Below, piece after piece: positions 1 to 7,282 of a stretch of DNA of 9,318 nt. The stretch covers positions 1 through 9,318 of the forward strand of contig JAQICW010000083.1 in the NCBI GenBank assembly GCA_027858355.1, given 5' to 3'. Source of the stretch: Desulfobacula sp. Its GTDB lineage: Bacteria; Desulfobacterota; Desulfobacteria; Desulfobacterales; Desulfobacteraceae. Both the position numbers and the translations under genes were made by a program. The notes beneath the pieces were generated by a model. That model made no database searches. It was given only the letters and a program-made list of their open reading frames with translations, and was not told the DNA's origin. How positions within the stretch are numbered: the first letter of the stretch is position 1; each line of letters begins with the position of its first letter.

Positions 1-1
1 T

Positions 2-118
2 GGTCAAAACCAGGTCGTTGGCCAAGAAAATCCTGTTCCAGAGCCTGCCACCATGGTTCTTTTTGGAATAGGTCTTCTCGGTATTGCAGGCATGGGAAGA
101 AAAAAAATAAAAAAATAA
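2..118 (+). CDS. PEP-CTERM sorting-domain protein, C-terminal end (5' partial)
   Basis: Only the last 38 codons are in the window, read from base 2 to a TAA at 116-118. They encode a typical PEP-CTERM tail: a VPEPAT box, then a hydrophobic stretch (MVLFGIGLLGIAGMG), then a basic end (RKKIKK). In the known family this tail is recognised by an exosortase (EpsH/XrtA type), which processes the protein at the envelope; such proteins are usually exported and often accompany exopolysaccharide gene clusters. The function of the missing N-terminal body cannot be read from the window. A strong intrinsic terminator starts 29 bases after the stop, so this gene ends a transcription unit separate from pepN. 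No exosortase gene is in the window. The sorting-signal identification is nearly certain; the protein's role is unknown. Confidence 0.88.
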   Translation, partial: GQNQVVGQENPVPEPATMVLFGIGLLGIAGMGRKKIKK

Positions 119-146
119 ACCCTTTTCAATTTATATCACAAAAAAT

Positions 147-180
147 GCAGGGCTTCACAAGGAGCCCTGCTTTTATTTTA
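147..180 (+). terminator. Rho-independent terminator after the PEP-CTERM gene
   Basis: GCAGGGCT (147-154) pairs perfectly with AGCCCTGC (163-170) around an 8-base loop, giving an 8-bp GC-rich stem followed directly by a T-rich run (171-180, TTTTATTTTA). This is a textbook intrinsic terminator for the + strand gene ending at 118. Confidence 0.9.
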
Positions 181-214
181 ATGAGGGGACAGATTTATAA
201 ATCTGTCCCCTCAT
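181..214. repeat. Perfect 34-bp palindrome, REP-like element
   Basis: The 17-base arm ATGAGGGGACAGATTTA (181-197) is followed without a spacer by its exact reverse complement (198-214). It abuts the T-tract of the terminator. Its core (GGGGACAGATTTA and complement) reappears in degenerate form at 2944-2968, on the other side of pepN. Short palindromes of the GGGGACAGATTT type resemble, from memory, dispersed intergenic elements linked with RAYT (Y1/IS200-like) transposases; no such transposase is in this window, so that assignment is an inference. As RNA it could form a strong hairpin on either strand. Confidence 0.8.
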
Positions 215-217
215 GTC

Positions 218-257
218 CTCCCAACGCTCCGACATCTCTCCCAACACTCCGACATCT
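218..257. repeat. Tandem duplication of a 20-bp unit
   Basis: Two head-to-tail 20-base units, CTCCCAACGCTCCGACATCT (218-237) and a copy at 238-257, differ at a single position (G226 versus A246). They fill the space between the palindrome and the pepN promoter. The unit contains no recognised regulatory motif. It could be a duplicated protein-binding site or simple replication slippage. Confidence 0.8.
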
Positions 258-262
258 TTAAA

Positions 263-291
263 TTGACATTTTGATATTCCGGGTTTATTTT
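263..291 (+). promoter_or_regulatory. Candidate sigma70 promoter of pepN, possibly leaderless
   Basis: A consensus -35 box TTGACA (263-268) is followed after 17 bases by TATTTT (286-291), which matches four of six -10 positions. Only seven bases separate the -10 from the pepN ATG at 299, so transcription would begin at or within about a base of the start codon. There is no convincing Shine-Dalgarno sequence upstream of that ATG, which fits a leaderless mRNA. The -10 box is imperfect, so this is a moderate-confidence call. Confidence 0.5.
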
Positions 292-298
292 TTGGGCC

Positions 299-2929
299 AT
301 GAAAACTCCAGAAAAAATATATCTTAAAGATTATACACCCCCGGCATTTTTTGTTGATCAGGCAGATCTGACCTTTGACATTAAAGAAAATCATACCCAG
401 GTTATCTCCCATCTGAAAATAAGAAAAAATAAGCTGGTTGCAGATAAGGACACTTCCCTTGTTTTTGATAAGGGGTCCTTTGATATTGTTTCAGTCATTG
501 CCGGCGGCATGGTGCTGCTGCCCGAAGAGTATGAGGCTGATGATGGGTTGTTTAAAATAGCAAGAACTCCTGATGCATTTGAACTTGAGGTTACAAACTT
601 TTTGCGGCCCCATGAAAATACCAGCCTTGAAGGTTTATACAAATCAGGAACTATTTTGTGTACCCAATGCGAAGCCCAGGGATTTCGAAAAATAACCCCT
701 TTCCCGGACCAGCCTGATGTTATGGCCAAATATTCCTGCACAATTATTGCTGATAAATCCCAATATCCTGTTTTGCTTTCCAACGGCAATCTGGTTAAGT
801 CAGGTAATCTTGACAACAACCGGCACTTTGTCAGGTGGGAAGACCCGTTTAAAAAACCGAGTTATCTGTTTGCCCTTGTGGCAGGAGATATAGATCATAT
901 TGAGGATCAATTTATCACCAAGTCTGGCAGAAGCGTTGATTTAAAAATCTATTCTGAACGAGAAAATATTGATAAATGCGGTCATGCCATGAAGTCTTTA
1001 AAACAGGCCATGGAATGGGATGAAAAACGATTCGGTCTTGAATATGATCTGGATCTTTATCAGATCGTAGCCATAAATGATTTTAATGCAGGGGCCATGG
1101 AAAACAAAGGGTTGAATATTTTTAACTCCAAATATGTTCTGGCTGATCCTGCAACGGCAACAGATGAAGATTATATTAATATTCAAGGGGTTATCGGGCA
1201 CGAATATTTCCACAACTGGACGGGTAACAGGGTAACCCTTAAAAACTGGTTCCAGTTAAGCCTGAAGGAAGGATTGACCGTGTTCAGGGATCAGGAATTT
1301 TCTTCAGACTTAAATTCAAGAAGTGTTGAGAGAATTTCAAATGTAAAGAACTTAAGGGGACATCAATTCCCTGAAGACCAAGGTCCCATGACCCACCCCG
1401 TAATGCCGGATTCTTATATCAAAATGGATAATTTTTATACCATGACGGTTTATGAAAAAGGGTCTGAACTTGTCCGAATGATCCATCAATTAATAGGGGA
1501 ACAAAATTTCAGAAAAGGCATTGACCTCTATTTTGAAACATTTGACGGGATGGCAGTGAGTATAGATGACTTTGTCGGGGTGATGGAAAAAGCTTCGGGC
1601 AAGGATCTTGAGCAATTCAAGCTGTGGTATTTTCAATCCGGCACGCCAACTATCACCATGACCAGAGTCTATCGACCTGAATCCAGACAACTTGAAATCA
1701 CCTTTCAGCAAAAGACCCTGCCGGACAGAAACCAGGAGATCAAAAAGCCGCTTCATATTCCGATCAGCTTTGGTATCCTGAATGCTCAAGGGAAAGATAT
1801 AACACCTGCTGACAAAATACTGCTTGAGCTTCGGGAAGAAAAAGAAACATTTATTTTTAAAAACATCCCGGAAAACAGCCTTCCTTCCATATTCCGACAG
1901 TTTTCTGCACCTGTAAAGATTCAAACCGATTTTACGGATGGGGAACTTTCTTTTCTCATGGCTAATGATACAGATGAATTAAGCCGATGGGATGCTGCAC
2001 AAACCCTGTTTATTAAAGAAATTAAACAAATAATCCATGCCATTCAAACCGGAAAAGAATTATCTGTTTCCAAAGGATTGCTGGTGGCGTTTAAAAAAGC
2101 GCTGAAGGACCAGACCCTGGATCGTGCATTTTTAGCAAAGGCCCTGTCTTTGCCAATGGAAACTGAAATCAAAGATCATTTTGATCTTGTTGATGTCAAT
2201 GCCATCCACAAGGCAAGGCTGTTTTTAAAGCAATACATTGCAGCCCAACTGAAAGATCAGTTCATGGATGTTATTGATATTTACTCTCAATCAAATCCTT
2301 TGAGCAAATCCCATGATACAATGGTACCCCATGAGATAATGGCAGACCGAGCTTTGAAAAACTTATGTTTGTCATACCTGGGCAGCTTAAAAGAATCAGG
2401 CACAACCAAGCTTATCTGTGGCCATTATGAATCTGCCGATAACATGACAGATGAACTGGCCGGGTTTAAAATCCTTGCAGGGATTGATCCAGATAAAAAA
2501 CAAAAAGCTGTTGAAAAATTTCATGCCAAATGGCAGCATGACAAGCTTGTTCTGGATAAGTGGTTTGCTGTTCAGGCAGGGTCCCCTCTTCCCGATACTT
2601 TGGAAAATGTCACAGCCCTTACCCGGCATTTGGATTTTTCCATTAAAAATCCAAATAAGGTCAGATCCCTGATTTACGTTTTTGCCCTGCAGAACCCAAT
2701 CAACTTTCATCAAATAGACGGGGGCGGATACAGGTTTATTGCAGACCAGATTATTTTATTGGATAAAATCAACCACCAGATTGCAGCCAGGCTGTCTTCG
2801 TGTTTTAATCTCTGGAAAAAATATGACGATGATAGAAAGACTTTAATGCAAAAAGAGCTTGAACGGATTTTATCCACCCAAACTCTTTCTAAAAATGTTT
2901 ATGAGATTGTTTCAAGGTCGCTTGCGTAA
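299..2929 (+). CDS. pepN: Aminopeptidase N (alanyl aminopeptidase), M1 family
   Basis: Cytoplasmic zinc aminopeptidase of 876 residues that removes N-terminal amino acids in the last stages of peptide turnover. The bacterial PepN signature is complete: the substrate N-terminus-binding Glu125 in CTQCEAQGF, the GAMEN exopeptidase motif (265-269), the zinc motif HEYFH (301-305) with the third ligand Glu324 in KEGLTVF exactly 18 residues on, and catalytic Tyr385 in MTVYEKG. All lie four residues later than the E. coli positions, and the length is close to E. coli PepN (870), so the protein is full length. Expected domains are an N-terminal beta domain (about 1-195), the thermolysin-like catalytic domain (about 230-445), an Ig-like beta domain (about 450-550) and an alpha-helical C-terminal domain. 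The ATG at 299 fits the family N-terminus (KTPEKIYLKDY). It stands alone, convergent with ugd, and is flanked on both sides by related palindromes. Confidence 0.97.
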   Translation: MKTPEKIYLKDYTPPAFFVDQADLTFDIKENHTQVISHLKIRKNKLVADKDTSLVFDKGSFDIVSVIAGGMVLLPEEYEADDGLFKIARTPDAFELEVTNFLRPHENTSLEGLYKSGTILCTQCEAQGFRKITPFPDQPDVMAKYSCTIIADKSQYPVLLSNGNLVKSGNLDNNRHFVRWEDPFKKPSYLFALVAGDIDHIEDQFITKSGRSVDLKIYSERENIDKCGHAMKSLKQAMEWDEKRFGLEYDLDLYQIVAINDFNAGAMENKGLNIFNSKYVLADPATATDEDYINIQGVIGHEYFHNWTGNRVTLKNWFQLSLKEGLTVFRDQEFSSDLNSRSVERISNVKNLRGHQFPEDQGPMTHPVMPDSYIKMDNFYTMTVYEKGSELVRMIHQLIGEQNFRKGIDLYFETFDGMAVSIDDFVGVMEKASGKDLEQFKLWYFQSGTPTITMTRVYRPESRQLEITFQQKTLPDRNQEIKKPLHIPISFGILNAQGKDITPADKILLELREEKETFIFKNIPENSLPSIFRQFSAPVKIQTDFTDGELSFLMANDTDELSRWDAAQTLFIKEIKQIIHAIQTGKELSVSKGLLVAFKKALKDQTLDRAFLAKALSLPMETEIKDHFDLVDVNAIHKARLFLKQYIAAQLKDQFMDVIDIYSQSNPLSKSHDTMVPHEIMADRALKNLCLSYLGSLKESGTTKLICGHYESADNMTDELAGFKILAGIDPDKKQKAVEKFHAKWQHDKLVLDKWFAVQAGSPLPDTLENVTALTRHLDFSIKNPNKVRSLIYVFALQNPINFHQIDGGGYRFIADQIILLDKINHQIAARLSSCFNLWKKYDDDRKTLMQKELERILSTQTLSKNVYEIVSRSLA

Positions 2930-2943
2930 AAACAGCATTAACT

Positions 2944-2968
2944 GGGGACAGATTTAAAATCTATCCCC
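2944..2968. repeat. Degenerate copy of the GGGGACAGATTT palindrome between convergent genes
   Basis: GGGGACAGATTT (2944-2955) faces AAATCTATCCCC (2957-2968) across one base, with one mismatch (A2963 where perfect symmetry needs G). The left arm is identical to the core of the palindrome at 181-214. It occupies most of the 44-base gap between the pepN stop (2929) and the ugd stop (2974) and could act as a hairpin terminator for both genes, although there is no long T-tract on either side. Confidence 0.75.
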
Positions 2969-2973
2969 TTGGT

Positions 2974-4314
2974 TTACACGTTTTCTCTTCCAATACCGTG
3001 GTATTCAAATCCTGCTTCTCTGACTTCGACCGGGTCATATTGGTTTCTCCCATCAAATATAATTCTTTGCCTCATGGTATCTGCCATGAGCTTAAAGTCA
3101 GGCTGGCGAAAAGTCTTCCATTCTGTGACCAGGATTAATGCGTCTGTATTTTCAATTGCTTTGTACTGGTTGGCCGCTAATTTCAGCCGGCCCTCTGTAA
3201 ACCAATTTTCAGGCAACTCTTTGCGTGCCTGATCCATGGCAACGGGATCAAAAGCTTTGACTATGGCTCCTGAATCCATCAATTCTTTGAGGATCACAGA
3301 TGATGAAGATTCTCTCATATCATCTGTGCCTGGTTTAAAAGAAAGGCCCCACATGCAAAAGGTTTTATCGGAAAGATCCTTTCCAAATTTTTTAATGATT
3401 TTATCTGACAATACCTGTTTTTGGAAATTATTTCTCTTTTCCACAGCATCGAGCAGTTCTGGTTCAAAACCAGTATCTTTACTTGTTTTAATCAGCGCCT
3501 TGACATCTTTTGGAAAGCATGATCCCCCATAACCGCATCCTGGATAAATAAACGAATATCCGATCCTTGAGTCAGACCCGATTCCTTTTCTGACATTTTC
3601 AACATCCACGCCCAGTCTTTCACAGATATTGGATATTTCATTCATAAAAGATATTTTGGTTGCCAGCATTGAATTTGCAGCATATTTGGTCATTTCTGCA
3701 TCACGGACATTCATGGATATAATCTTTTCCCTGTTCCGTGAAAACGGGGCATAAAGCCGTTTCATTTGCTCGGCAGCACGCTGGGAATCAACCCCGATAA
3801 TAATTCGATCCGGTTTGAGAAAATCACTTACAGCAGCTCCTTCCTTTAAAAATTCAGGATTGCTGACCACATCAAACTCAACATTGACACCCCTGTTTGA
3901 AAGTTCTTTCTGGATGGTGGATTTAACTTTATCAGCCGTCCCAACGGGGACTGTTGATTTGTCTATAATCACTGAATAGTCATTAATATTCTGACCTATT
4001 TCCTTTGCAACCTGTAAGACATATTGCAGGTCAGCGGATCCATCTTCGCCAGGTGGTGTGCCCACTGCAATAAAGAAAATATTGGAATCTTCTGCAGCCT
4101 GTTCAAGTCTTGTGGAAAATTTTAAGGTTCCTTCCTTATAATTTTGTATGACAAGGTTTTCAAGTCCGGGTTCATAAATGGGAAGTATGCCGTTTTTCAA
4201 GTTTTCTATTTTTGTCCGGTCTATATCAACGCAGGTCACTATACTTCCCATTTCTGCAAAACATGCCCCTGTAACAAGTCCTACATAGCCGGTTCCAATA
4301 ATCGTCAGTTTCAT
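2974..4314 (-). CDS. ugd: UDP-glucose 6-dehydrogenase
   Basis: Cytoplasmic NAD-dependent enzyme, 446 residues, oxidising UDP-glucose twice to UDP-glucuronate. Visible features are the N-terminal Rossmann motif GTGYVG (7-12), the STVPVGTADKV segment, the NPEFLKEGAAVSDFLKPDRI substrate loop, the catalytic Cys266 in GYGGSCFPKDV, and the C-terminal UDP-binding domain with GLSFKPGTDDMRES. Length and motif order match the Ugd/TuaD/KfiD family. The ATG is preceded by AAGG at about nine bases. It lies 54 bases after the second dehydrogenase gene and is the last gene of a three-gene minus-strand block. Its product is the expected substrate of the epimerase encoded first in that block. UDP-glucose as substrate, rather than another UDP-hexose, is inferred from family resemblance. 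Confidence 0.95.
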   Translation of the reverse strand: MKLTIIGTGYVGLVTGACFAEMGSIVTCVDIDRTKIENLKNGILPIYEPGLENLVIQNYKEGTLKFSTRLEQAAEDSNIFFIAVGTPPGEDGSADLQYVLQVAKEIGQNINDYSVIIDKSTVPVGTADKVKSTIQKELSNRGVNVEFDVVSNPEFLKEGAAVSDFLKPDRIIIGVDSQRAAEQMKRLYAPFSRNREKIISMNVRDAEMTKYAANSMLATKISFMNEISNICERLGVDVENVRKGIGSDSRIGYSFIYPGCGYGGSCFPKDVKALIKTSKDTGFEPELLDAVEKRNNFQKQVLSDKIIKKFGKDLSDKTFCMWGLSFKPGTDDMRESSSSVILKELMDSGAIVKAFDPVAMDQARKELPENWFTEGRLKLAANQYKAIENTDALILVTEWKTFRQPDFKLMADTMRQRIIFDGRNQYDPVEVREAGFEYHGIGRENV

Positions 4315-4368
4315 TGAACATTACCTTTTATATGTTTAAAATAATTTGTATTGTATGTCCCATAACCT

Positions 4369-5658
4369 TTACAACCGCCAGAAATTAATCTCCAATTCTT
4401 TTGCTTCTTCTGGATCAAACACTGATTTCACGTCAATCAAACAGCCATTTGAAAGAAGCATATCTTTAAATTCAGAAAGGTTTTTATCCAGATACTCTTT
4501 CTGGGGTACTGCATGAATGAGAGCTGAAAGATCTTTGAGATCCTCCCATTTGCATAGATTTATATCATAATATGACAAAGCCTCTTCTGGATCGGAAATC
4601 GCATCATGAACCAGGACTTTTGTTCCATAGGAATAAAGTTCTTCAATTATATCAACCACTCTGGTATTTCTCAGATCCGGGCAGTCTTCTTTAAAGGTCA
4701 GACCCAGAACCCCGACTTTTGAATCCTTGATATTAAACCCCTGGTTAATCATCATTTTAATGGTTTTTTCAACCACAAACCGTCCCATATTATCATTGAT
4801 TCTTCGGCCGGATAAAATGATCTGGGGATGATACCCTTCTGATTCTGCCTTAAAGGTTAAATAATATGGATCAACACCAATACAGTGGCCGCCTACAAGT
4901 CCGGGTTTAAAGGGAAGGAAATTCCACTTGGAACCAGCTGCGTCCAACACATTTTTTGTATCAATATCTAATTTATCAAAAATAAGTGCCAGTTCATTCA
5001 TTAACGCAATATTTAAATCTCTTTGCGTATTTTCAATCACTTTGGCAGCTTCTGCTTCTTTTATGGTTTTTGTTCTGTGGGTTCCTGCCACAATAATAGT
5101 TTCATAAAGCTTTGCCACCTTATCACAGGTTTTTTCATCATCTCCTGAAACCACTTTTACAATTTTTGGCAGGGTATGTTCCTTATCCCCTGGATTAATT
5201 CGTTCCGGAGAGTATCCTACATGAAAATCTTTTTTCCATTGTAATTCAGACATTTTTTCCAAAATCGGGACACAGACATCTTCTGTAACACCGGGATAGA
5301 CAGTTGATTCAAAAATCACGATAACATCCTTTTTCATATATTGACCCACCGTGGTGGAAGAACTTTCCATATATTTCAAATCAGGACGTCTGGCTTTGTC
5401 TATTGGCGTGGGCACTGCCACAATGATATAATCTGCATCTGAAATTTTCCTGGGATCAGATGTGGGATAAAAAAATTTGGCTTTTTCAAACTCTTTTTTT
5501 GAAACTTCGCCTGTGGGATCTTCAAATTTTTTACAGTTTGCAATAATACTGTCTTTCAGATCAAAACCTATTGTATGAAATTTTGTACCAAAATGAACGG
5601 CCAGCGGCAAACCAACATAACCCAGCCCGATAACTGCAATATTTGTACTGTCATCCAT
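4369..5658 (-). CDS. UDP-N-acetylhexosamine 6-dehydrogenase, TviB/WbpO-like
   Basis: A second nucleotide-sugar dehydrogenase, 429 residues, of a different subfamily from the neighbouring Ugd. It has the Rossmann motif GLGYVGLPLAV, the STVYPGVTED and YSPERINPGD segments, VIENTQRDLNIAL, and the active-site run KPGLVGGHCIGVDPYYL with catalytic Cys259, followed by GLTFKEDCPDLRNTR in the C-terminal domain. These features closely follow Salmonella Vi-antigen TviB and Pseudomonas WbpO, which oxidise UDP-GlcNAc or UDP-GalNAc to the 6-carboxylate. The ATG at 5658 has AGG five bases upstream and lies 15 bases after the epimerase stop codon, so the two genes are almost certainly co-transcribed. The gluco or galacto preference cannot be read from the sequence. 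The likely role is supplying an N-acetylated uronic acid to a surface polysaccharide. Confidence 0.93.
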   Translation of the reverse strand: MDDSTNIAVIGLGYVGLPLAVHFGTKFHTIGFDLKDSIIANCKKFEDPTGEVSKKEFEKAKFFYPTSDPRKISDADYIIVAVPTPIDKARRPDLKYMESSSTTVGQYMKKDVIVIFESTVYPGVTEDVCVPILEKMSELQWKKDFHVGYSPERINPGDKEHTLPKIVKVVSGDDEKTCDKVAKLYETIIVAGTHRTKTIKEAEAAKVIENTQRDLNIALMNELALIFDKLDIDTKNVLDAAGSKWNFLPFKPGLVGGHCIGVDPYYLTFKAESEGYHPQIILSGRRINDNMGRFVVEKTIKMMINQGFNIKDSKVGVLGLTFKEDCPDLRNTRVVDIIEELYSYGTKVLVHDAISDPEEALSYYDINLCKWEDLKDLSALIHAVPQKEYLDKNLSEFKDMLLSNGCLIDVKSVFDPEEAKELEINFWRL

Positions 5659-5673
5659 AGAAACCTGTCTCCG

Positions 5674-6678
5674 CTATTGATAATATTCTTTATACCATTT
5701 AACAAAATTATTTATTCCCTCAACTATGGGGGTTGCGGGCTTAAAGCCTGTATCTTTTATCAGGTCATTGACATCGGCATAAGTTGCAGGAACATCGCCT
5801 GCCTGTAAAGGCAAATATTCTTTAACAGCTTTTTTTCCGATGGCCTTTTCAATGGCTTCAATAAATGCCATCAGGGCAACGGGCTGATTGTTGCCGATAT
5901 TATAGAGTTTGTAGGGAACACAAGAACTCGACGGGTTGGGTGTGTCAGATGTCCAGTCTGGATCTGCAGTTGGAATAGTGTTCATTACTCTGACAACGCC
6001 TTCTACAATATCATCAATATAGGTAAAATCCCTCTGCATATCCCCATTATTAAATACTTTAATGGGCTCATTGTTCAAAATGGCCTTAGTAAAAAGAAAA
6101 AGCGCCATATCCGGCCTTCCCCAGGGACCATAAACAGTAAAAAATCTTAGTCCTGTTGTGGGAAGATTGTATAAATAGCTATAGGTATGGGCCATTAATT
6201 CATTGGCTTTTTTAGATGCTGCATAGAGGCTGATGGGATGATCCACATTATGCCTGACAGAAAACGGCATATTTGTATTCAGCCCATAAACAGAACTGCT
6301 GGAGGCATAGACCAGGTGCTTGACACCTGAATGTCGGCAACCTTCAAGAATATTGCCAAACCCGACCAGATTACTGTCAATATAAGATGCCGGGTTTTCA
6401 ATGCTGTAACGGACCCCTGCCTGGGCAGCTAGGTTTATAACATAATCAAATTGATGGGTTTCAAACAATTGTTTTATTTTTTCCCTGTCAGACAAATCAT
6501 TCAGCAAGAACTCAAATTTTGGGTCTTTTCCAATAATGGAAAGCCTTGTCTTTTTAAGGTTTACATCATAGTAATCGTTTAAATTATCAATTCCACAGAC
6601 GTTTACACCCTCTCTAAGGAGGCGGGCTGTTAAATTAAATCCGATAAACCCTGCTGCTCCGGTAACAAGAACTTTCAT
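5674..6678 (-). CDS. NAD-dependent epimerase, probable UDP-glucuronate 4-epimerase
   Basis: Extended short-chain dehydrogenase/reductase, 334 residues. The N-terminal nucleotide motif is GAAGFIG (7-13); the catalytic set is SSSSVYG (126-132) plus Tyr152 and Lys156 in [17 protein letters not shown] (181-192) follows. The [18 protein letters not shown] segment (29-46) is typical of the LpsL/CapI/GAE-type UDP-glucuronate 4-epimerases, which give UDP-galacturonate. The start is supported by AAGGG six bases before the ATG. It is the first gene of the nucleotide-sugar block, so UDP-GlcA made by the downstream Ugd is the natural substrate. Given the adjacent TviB/WbpO-like gene, activity on UDP-GlcNAcA or UDP-GlcNAc is a reasonable alternative. 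Fold and reaction type are secure; exact substrate is less so. Confidence 0.9.
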   Translation of the reverse strand: MKVLVTGAAGFIGFNLTARLLREGVNVCGIDNLNDYYDVNLKKTRLSIIGKDPKFEFLLNDLSDREKIKQLFETHQFDYVINLAAQAGVRYSIENPASYIDSNLVGFGNILEGCRHSGVKHLVYASSSSVYGLNTNMPFSVRHNVDHPISLYAASKKANELMAHTYSYLYNLPTTGLRFFTVYGPWGRPDMALFLFTKAILNNEPIKVFNNGDMQRDFTYIDDIVEGVVRVMNTIPTADPDWTSDTPNPSSSCVPYKLYNIGNNQPVALMAFIEAIEKAIGKKAVKEYLPLQAGDVPATYADVNDLIKDTGFKPATPIVEGINNFVKWYKEYYQ

Positions 6679-6951
6679 AATAATCCCTTATTGTTATCCT
6701 GTCAGTATTGAAAATAAGTTCGCGCCCTGGGGGCTGCCAATTTTCTTAATCCCCGCGGTGTACCCGCGCTTGTTTTTCCGATTTGTTTAGCATGAATGAA
6801 GGGCCAAAAACAATGAAAATCATGAGGACGAGAAAATTCATTAACATTTTACGTTGTCTAGCGTAATAGAATGAAATGATCTTTTTCAACAAAATTTAAT
6901 TAATTTAGAAATTCAGATACAGAAATTGACGTTCAAACTAGCAGGCAATAA
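6679..6951. other. Intergenic leader/promoter region of the nucleotide-sugar block
   Basis: This 273-base stretch carries no convincing gene. Most of it is AT-rich, with a GC-rich patch at 6721-6770 containing two small hairpins: GCCC/GGGC at 6724-6734, and CGCGG-TGTAC-CCGCG at 6754-6768 followed on the + strand by TTGTTTTT. The ribosome-binding site of the epimerase (AAGGG on the minus strand, 6685-6689) is at its left end. No clear sigma70 pair or ops/JUMPstart-type element was found, so the promoter of the sugar block is not located. Confidence 0.5.
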
Positions 6952-7167
6952 TTATGGTAAATCAAAATAAATCGGAGAACTGCTCCATTTGCTGATTCTC
7001 TCCCAGCCATATCGGTCTTCCCACCCTTTTCTTCGACCTTTAAGTTTAATTTTTTTTCTGTTTTCGCTTCCTGGATATCCAGGCCCCATATCAAGGATTC
7101 GTCTGTCCACCGGGGACCTGCGATCTACAGGAGATCGTTTTGCGTAAACACTTTTTGCATTCTGCAT
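6952..7167 (-). CDS. Small basic protein with tandem RSPVDR repeats, unknown function
   Basis: A 71-residue, strongly basic protein. Residues 11-22 are two copies of RSPVDR, followed by R23 and a Gly/Pro-rich stretch, then a Lys/Arg cluster (38-48) and an aromatic C-terminus with YGWERISKWSS. The two hexapeptides are encoded by clearly different codons, which supports real coding and selection on the peptide. An in-frame ATG four codons upstream (7179) was not chosen because it has no Shine-Dalgarno, whereas the ATG at 7167 is preceded by GGAGG with a five-base gap, and that GGAGG overlaps the upstream ATG. Proteins rich in RSGxDRR-type repeats are, from memory, common as uncharacterised small proteins in Deltaproteobacteria; no function is assigned. 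It is separated from the upstream dodecin gene by an inverted-repeat region. Confidence 0.72.
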   Translation of the reverse strand: MQNAKSVYAKRSPVDRRSPVDRRILDMGPGYPGSENRKKIKLKGRRKGWEDRYGWERISKWSSSPIYFDLP

Positions 7168-7172
7168 TTTTT

Positions 7173-7177
7173 CCTCC
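7173..7177 (-). promoter_or_regulatory. Shine-Dalgarno GGAGG that sets the start of the small basic protein
   Basis: On the minus strand GGAGG occupies 7177 down to 7173, five A residues before the ATG at 7167. It includes the G of the upstream ATG at 7179, so that upstream codon cannot use it. This fixes the start at 7167. Confidence 0.75.
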
Positions 7178-7187
7178 ATTGTTAGCA

Positions 7188-7269
7188 GGAAAATTGTAAA
7201 GTTGAAATTTTGAAATCTAAATTTTGAATTTCCAATTTAAAACACAAATTTCCAACCTCACAATTTTCC
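7188..7269. repeat. 82-bp AT-rich imperfect inverted repeat
   Basis: The outer arms GGAAAATTGT (7188-7197) and ACAATTTTCC (7260-7269) are exact complements. Pairing continues inward with one bulge and mismatches (GTTGAAATTT at 7201-7210 against AAATTTCCAAC), and an inner TAAATT/AATTTA pair closes the centre. The left half also contains a 10-base direct repeat AAATTTTGAA (7205-7214 and 7219-7228). It fills most of the gap between the dodecin stop and the start of the small basic protein. There is no T-tract after it in the direction of transcription, so it does not look like an ordinary terminator; it may be a small mobile-element remnant or an mRNA processing structure. Confidence 0.65.
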
Positions 7270-7282
7270 CGGTTTTGTCTTT

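Noticed and set aside
218..257. CRISPR-like direct repeats
   Set aside because: The two 20-base units are directly adjacent with no spacer and there are only two; this is a tandem duplication.
391..819. Open frames on the opposite strand of pepN and of the sugar genes
   Set aside because: They are antisense shadows of clearly homologous genes, with no recognisable protein features or ribosome-binding sites.
6792..6866. A 24-codon + strand reading frame (ATG at 6792, TAA at 6866)
   Set aside because: It has no clear ribosome-binding site, promoter or recognisable sequence; such short frames are expected by chance.
6927..6956. TTGACG followed after about 17 bases by TAATTA, a possible + strand promoter
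   Set aside because: The -10 match is poor and no + strand gene follows.
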